NCBI GenBank assembly: GCA_964610025.1
Contig: CAZSTX010000043.1
Span: forward strand, 1 to 19,689
Direction: 5' to 3'
From: UBA5266 sp964610025
GTDB taxonomy: Bacteria; Bacteroidota; Bacteroidia; Bacteroidales; WCHB1-69
DNA length: 19,689 nucleotides
Under the pieces are notes generated by a model that saw only the letters and a program-made list of their open reading frames with translations, did not search any database and was not told the DNA's origin. The translations under genes were made by a program, and so were the position numbers. Positions 16,079 through 19,689 of this stretch are shown in pieces. Position 1 is the stretch's first letter, and each line of letters starts with the position of its first letter.

Positions 16079-17806
16079 ATGTTTGTATTTATGATTGTTT
16101 TGTTTTTAGTAGGTTATACTATAATAGCGTTAGAACATCCGTTAAAAATTAATAAATCTGCCACAGCATTAGTTTTGGGGGTGTTATTGTGGGTTGCTAT
16201 TATAATAGGTGGAGAAGGTATTTTGGTCAATACATCTTCATTACGCGATTATATGATTAGCAATCCTAATGGTGGTTTTACAGATTGGTTAGTACATTCA
16301 GAACTTATTCATGCACTTGGAGAAGTAGCAGAGATAATATTTTTCTTACTTGGAGCAATGACAATTGTGGAATTAGTTGATACACAGGGTGGATTTCAAT
16401 TGATTACTAATAAAATTCAGACGACAAAAAAAGTAAAACTACTTTGGATAATATCTATTTTAGCTTTCTTTATGTCGGCAGTTTTAGATAATTTAACAAC
16501 TTCGATAGTGATGGTTGCTTTGCTGCGTAAGCTAATAGCAGATAAAAAAGATAGATGGTTTTATGCTAGTATGGTCATTATAGCAGCTAATTCAGGAGGA
16601 GCGTGGTCGCCTATTGGCGATGTTACTACTATTATGTTGTGGGTAGCAGGAAAAGTATCAACATTGAACATTATCGAAATGACGTTTCTTGCTAGTTTGA
16701 CTTCTTTAATAGTTCCGCTTGTAGTATTAAGTTTTATAATAAAAGGGAATGTTGCACGCCCTGTTTTAGATACAACAGAGAAATCTGCCGTTCAAACTCC
16801 TCAATGGCAAAGTATTATGTTTTTATGTTTAGGTGTTGGAGCATTATTGTTTGTGCCTATATTTAAAACTATTACTCATTTACCTCCTTATTTAGGAATG
16901 CTTGGAGGTTTAGGAGTGTTGTGGATAGTATCGGAAATAGTACATCGAAATTCTAATTCGGAAGAAAAAGAAAAATACATAATATCGTCTATATTAACAA
17001 AAATAGATATTCCAAGCATTCTATTCTTTTTAGGTATATTGATAGCTGTAAATGCATTAGCTACTGTTGGGCATTTATCTTTACTTTCAAGTAAATTAGA
17101 AACCATTAGTTTGCCAGAACCTGAAAAATATTATTTAATTAATATTCTTATTGGTATTTTATCTTCTATATTTGACAACGTACCTTTAGTGGCAGGAGCT
17201 ATGGGAATGTATTCTTTTGCAATAGACCATTATTTTTGGGAATTTTTGGCTTATTGTGCTGGAACAGGAGGAAGTATATTGATAATAGGTTCTGCTGCTG
17301 GAATAGCTGTCATGGGTTTAGAAAAAATAGATTTTATTTGGTATCTTAAAAAAATATCGTGGATAGCCCTCATAGGTTATTTTGCAGGTGCTGGTGTTTT
17401 TATTGCAGAAAAATCAATTCGAAGTTATTTTACTACAGAAGAAAAGACTACAAAAACAGAAGTTGATTTTACAAAAGAAGGAATAAAAAAATATTTAATT
17501 TCTAACACATTTTATATTGTTCAATCAGACGATGAAAACAAGATAAAAGATAGCACCACTTTGCAGTTTTGTAATTTTAAAGATTATTACGGATTATCAA
17601 TTTATTCTACACAAACTAAAAATGATATAGTGCATATTTACGATAAAGAATCCAATCTTGCATTAAGCGACTTTATAGTTAATACTAGTTTTTCAGACAC
17701 TTTAGCAGAAGTGGTTTATGGTAATCAACATTTGTTAGTTAGTAAGTCAGGAATAGTTTATTTTGTTACTAATTCAGGTGCATTTCCTTTAGAAAAATTA
17801 AACTAA
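16079..17806 (+). CDS. nhaD: Na+/H+ antiporter, NhaD type, with C-terminal soluble tail
   Basis: An inner-membrane ion transporter of the ArsB/NhaD group that would expel Na+ (or Li+) in exchange for protons. The 575-residue protein opens with a membrane helix and the NhaD-like EHPLKINKSATALVLGVLLW. The paired inverted-repeat motifs LDNLTTS (D137-N138) and FDNVPLV (D366-N367) are both present, as are AANSGGAWSPIGDVTT and GTGGSILIIGSAAGIAVMG. Helices run to about residue 446. The last 129 residues are hydrophilic and rich in predicted beta strands, with no match that I recognise; usual NhaD proteins end soon after the last helix. A TACTTTTA near 16026 is one base off the -7 consensus. It seems to be a single-gene unit. 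Confidence 0.9.
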   Translation: MFVFMIVLFLVGYTIIALEHPLKINKSATALVLGVLLWVAIIIGGEGILVNTSSLRDYMISNPNGGFTDWLVHSELIHALGEVAEIIFFLLGAMTIVELVDTQGGFQLITNKIQTTKKVKLLWIISILAFFMSAVLDNLTTSIVMVALLRKLIADKKDRWFYASMVIIAANSGGAWSPIGDVTTIMLWVAGKVSTLNIIEMTFLASLTSLIVPLVVLSFIIKGNVARPVLDTTEKSAVQTPQWQSIMFLCLGVGALLFVPIFKTITHLPPYLGMLGGLGVLWIVSEIVHRNSNSEEKEKYIISSILTKIDIPSILFFLGILIAVNALATVGHLSLLSSKLETISLPEPEKYYLINILIGILSSIFDNVPLVAGAMGMYSFAIDHYFWEFLAYCAGTGGSILIIGSAAGIAVMGLEKIDFIWYLKKISWIALIGYFAGAGVFIAEKSIRSYFTTEEKTTKTEVDFTKEGIKKYLISNTFYIVQSDDENKIKDSTTLQFCNFKDYYGLSIYSTQTKNDIVHIYDKESNLALSDFIVNTSFSDTLAEVVYGNQHLLVSKSGIVYFVTNSGAFPLEKLN

Positions 17807-17880
17807 ATAAAAATTAAATAATTAATTTTATTTATATATCTTTAATTATCAACAGTTAGAAAAATAATTATAAAAAGTTG

Positions 17881-17906
17881 TTTTTTGTAAAATTTATTAC
17901 AAAAAA
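17881..17906. repeat. 10-bp inverted repeat between nhaD and the beta-helix gene
   Basis: TTTTTTGTAA (17881-17890) and TTACAAAAAA (17897-17906) pair perfectly around six bases. It lies inside the spacer of the predicted promoter, and TTTTTGTAAA recurs exactly 30 bases later (17882-17891 and 17912-17921). It could be an operator, or a weak terminator for nhaD (T run at 17912-17916). Confidence 0.4.
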
Positions 17907-17917
17907 ATGTATTTTTG
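17884..17917 (+). promoter_or_regulatory. Promoter (-33 and -7) for the beta-helix gene
   Basis: TTTG at 17884-17887 and TATTTTTG at 17910-17917 match the phylum -33 and -7 elements with a 22-base spacer. Transcription would start near 17924, leaving an 80-nt leader, longer than elsewhere in this window. The leader contains a possible stem AGGGGTTC (17943-17950) / GAACCCTT (17977-17984), eight pairs including one G·U, with a 26-base loop. Confidence 0.55.
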
Positions 17918-18004
17918 TAAAGTTTTTTTAATACAACTTTATAGGGGTTCGAGTTTGTGTTAAAAATAAAAAAATAGAACCCTTTTAATAAATAATTATA
18001 TTAT

Positions 18005-19618
18005 ATGAATACAAAAAAAATTAAATTAGTTTTTATGTACATCACTTGTTTTACTTTACTGATGACAGCCAAAGAAGCAACGGCACAAATCAATTTAAAC
18101 AAAATAGCTAATAAAGCTAAATCAGTAGTAAAAGATGCAGCAAAAGATGCAGCAAAAGAAATGCTTAAAGATGACGAAAAAAAGGTAGAAGAGAAAACTA
18201 CTTCTCCAAGTAAACCTACTTCGCCAACCACAAAATCAACTCCAGCTAGTTCGGATAATTCAAAGCCTGCAAGTACTAAAGAGACAGTAAGTCCTCCGGC
18301 TAAATCCTCTAGCACATCCTCTAATGTGTCTAGTACTAAAATTCCTGCGGGAACAAAGACACTTTATGTATCTATGACAACAGGTAATAATCGCAATGAT
18401 GGTTCTAAAGAAGCACCTTATAAAAACTTGCAAAAAGCAATTGACGAAGCACCTGCTGACGCTGTTATTTTAGTTGCAGAAGGTAATTATTTTGGAACGC
18501 TAAACAGTGGTAACATAAATATCAAAAAAGCTGTTAAGATATACGGTGGTTTCACAACAGATTTTTCTAAACGTGATATTTTAACCCATTTGACTATGGT
18601 GCAGCCAACTCCAGAAAGTAATGGAACGCAAAATGGTCAGGGAACTGTTCAAATTCAAGTAAAAGAAGCTAACACTGAGGTTGTTATCGATGGAATTATA
18701 TTTGATCGTGGAAACAGCATAGCCTATAATTCAAGAGGCGATGGCAAACCCGAAGGTGTTGAATCGCCAATGATGCAACCCATTGGTGCAGCAGGAATTG
18801 GAGGAGAAAAATTTAGCAATCCTCAGGTTTACACAACTCAAACTGCAATTATATATTTAGAAAATCCTCGTTGCGATCTTACGGTAAATAATTGTGCCTT
18901 TTTAAATGCTCCTAATTATGGAATTCGTGGAATGTTTGGCGGTAGTAAAGCTACAATTAATAACTGCATTTTTATAAATAATCGTATGGCTGCTTGTGAA
19001 ATAACTAAGGGTGGTATAGCTGTCGAAGCAACTGAAGTGCATTTTTCAAACAATACTGTACTATTCTCTTGGTCGCGACTAAAAGACTTAGGTGATATGG
19101 GCTACGGATACCGCTATATGACAGGTCTTGATAGTTATGTTACAAATAATATTATTGGTTTAAGTACTTTTGCAGGCATAGACCGCACTAGAATTGACAG
19201 TGATAAAACAAAAGAGGCTAAGCGAATTACAACAGCCGAAAATAATATTTTCTTTTTTAATAGACAAGCAGACCTAACACTCCCTGGCGGAGGTAAATTT
19301 ATGCGTATTTGGGTTGCCGATTTTGATGACGTAGACCAATTGGCAAAATCATCAGGAAATAAAACACTAAATGATCCTAAAATTTTTAAAGGCAAAATAA
19401 ACGAAGCTTATTTGAATGGTTTTCTTTCTGTAGCTTATAAAGAAGATTTTAGTTATGACCCAAACTCTTCTGTTAATACTTTTCGTTCAGCAATGGGAAT
19501 GAATCAAACAGGAACAATACAATCTTCAGTTAGTATGTATGCCAATAATTATCCATGGAAAGAAGCATTGAATTTTTTCGGCGCTATTGATGGATATGGT
19601 GCTCAAATGATAAAATAG
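18005..19618 (+). CDS. Secreted right-handed parallel beta-helix protein (DUF1565 / pectate-lyase-like fold)
   Basis: A 537-residue exported protein of unknown function. Residues 1-28 form a signal peptide (MNTKKIKLVFMYITCF, cleavage near ATAQ). Residues 31-62 are a Lys/Ala/Asp amphipathic helix with KDAA repeats. Residues 64-112 are a flexible linker rich in Ser, Thr, Pro and Lys. The domain from about 117 opens with KTLYVSMTTGNNRNDGSKEA, then APYKNLQKAIDEA and VILVAEGNYFG, which is the typical start of DUF1565-type beta helices. Repeated short strands with Asn turns follow (LTVNNCAFLNAPNYGIRG, ATINNCIFINNRMA, VTNNIIG). No catalytic lyase residues can be assigned and no C-terminal sorting domain is evident. 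Likely place is the periplasm or cell surface, with a role in binding or cleaving polysaccharide. It has its own promoter and terminator. Confidence 0.85.
   Translation: MNTKKIKLVFMYITCFTLLMTAKEATAQINLNKIANKAKSVVKDAAKDAAKEMLKDDEKKVEEKTTSPSKPTSPTTKSTPASSDNSKPASTKETVSPPAKSSSTSSNVSSTKIPAGTKTLYVSMTTGNNRNDGSKEAPYKNLQKAIDEAPADAVILVAEGNYFGTLNSGNINIKKAVKIYGGFTTDFSKRDILTHLTMVQPTPESNGTQNGQGTVQIQVKEANTEVVIDGIIFDRGNSIAYNSRGDGKPEGVESPMMQPIGAAGIGGEKFSNPQVYTTQTAIIYLENPRCDLTVNNCAFLNAPNYGIRGMFGGSKATINNCIFINNRMAACEITKGGIAVEATEVHFSNNTVLFSWSRLKDLGDMGYGYRYMTGLDSYVTNNIIGLSTFAGIDRTRIDSDKTKEAKRITTAENNIFFFNRQADLTLPGGGKFMRIWVADFDDVDQLAKSSGNKTLNDPKIFKGKINEAYLNGFLSVAYKEDFSYDPNSSVNTFRSAMGMNQTGTIQSSVSMYANNYPWKEALNFFGAIDGYGAQMIK
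18130..18159 (+). repeat. 12-bp tandem repeat (2.5 copies) in the beta-helix gene
   Basis: AAAAGATGCAGC occurs at 18130-18141 and 18142-18153, and AAAAGA begins a third copy. It encodes the KDAA repeats of the N-terminal helix. The exact nucleotide identity suggests recent slippage. Confidence 0.7.
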
Positions 19619-19637
19619 ATTTTATCTAAAAAAAAAT

Positions 19638-19677
19638 AAAAGTGAGGATATTCATAAGAATTACCCTCACTTTTTTT
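19638..19677 (+). terminator. Rho-independent terminator of the beta-helix gene
   Basis: AAAAGTGAGG (19638-19647) pairs perfectly with CCTCACTTTT (19665-19674) around a 17-base loop that can itself pair TTC with GAA. The stem runs into seven T residues (19671-19677). It starts 20 bases after the stop codon. Confidence 0.88.
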
Positions 19678-19689
19678 ATGCATTAATTA

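Noticed and set aside
17941..17957. GGGGTTCGAGTTT, resembling the T arm of a tRNA gene
   Set aside because: The 3' side of the T stem is not complementary (TTGTG instead of CCCCT) and there is no acceptor, D or anticodon arm around it. The GGGTTC pairs better with GAACCC at 17977-17982 as a leader hairpin.
18001..18315. Long minus-strand ORF opposite the start of the beta-helix gene
   Set aside because: It is the complement of the low-complexity Ser/Thr/Pro/Lys coding stretch. The plus-strand gene has a signal peptide, promoter, terminator and a recognisable fold.

Overview
The window is AT-rich (roughly 70% A+T by eye) and looks like chromosomal DNA of a low-GC member of the Bacteroidota, most likely Bacteroidales-like. 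The evidence is the gene content and style: an exported bleomycin-hydrolase-type C1 peptidase, a pRiA4b ORF-3-family protein beside miaA, a MurA with Asp in place of the catalytic Cys, a DPS-like ferritin and a DUF5652 protein. Almost no gene has a recognisable Shine-Dalgarno sequence. Several genes are preceded by the phylum-specific -7 promoter element TAnnTTTG. I cannot name the genus.

Layout. 1-71 is the 3' end of an unidentified gene. 187-1590 (+) is an exported cysteine peptidase. 1651-3149 (+) pairs a pRiA4b ORF-3-family protein with miaA, followed by a hairpin terminator. 3257-5875 (+) is valS. 5881-7967 (-) holds a membrane-anchored metallophosphoesterase followed by an EamA/DMT permease; its last stop lies 5 bases from the valS stop. 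8149-9245 (-) is the accessory-looking part: a DUF5652 small membrane protein, then a zeta-toxin-family P-loop kinase with a previously unlisted 50-residue basic ORF coupled directly behind it. 9643-10152 (-) is a DPS-like ferritin with a strong terminator. 10358-13031 (+) is tilS-murA, 13122-15902 (+) leuS, 16079-17806 (+) an NhaD-type Na+/H+ antiporter with a C-terminal tail, and 18005-19618 (+) a secreted right-handed beta-helix protein with a strong terminator.

Most genes are housekeeping. Four serve tRNA function: MiaA and TilS modify tRNA, and ValRS and LeuRS charge it. MurA starts peptidoglycan synthesis. The peptidase, beta-helix protein, permease, phosphoesterase and antiporter serve the cell envelope. 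The best candidate for an under-described system is the zeta-kinase/small-protein pair at 8522-9245. Its order is kinase first, with one base between stop and start, and its promoter region carries a 12-bp inverted repeat and repeated TTAACAT boxes that could be an autoregulatory operator. No tRNA, rRNA, CRISPR array or insertion sequence was seen.
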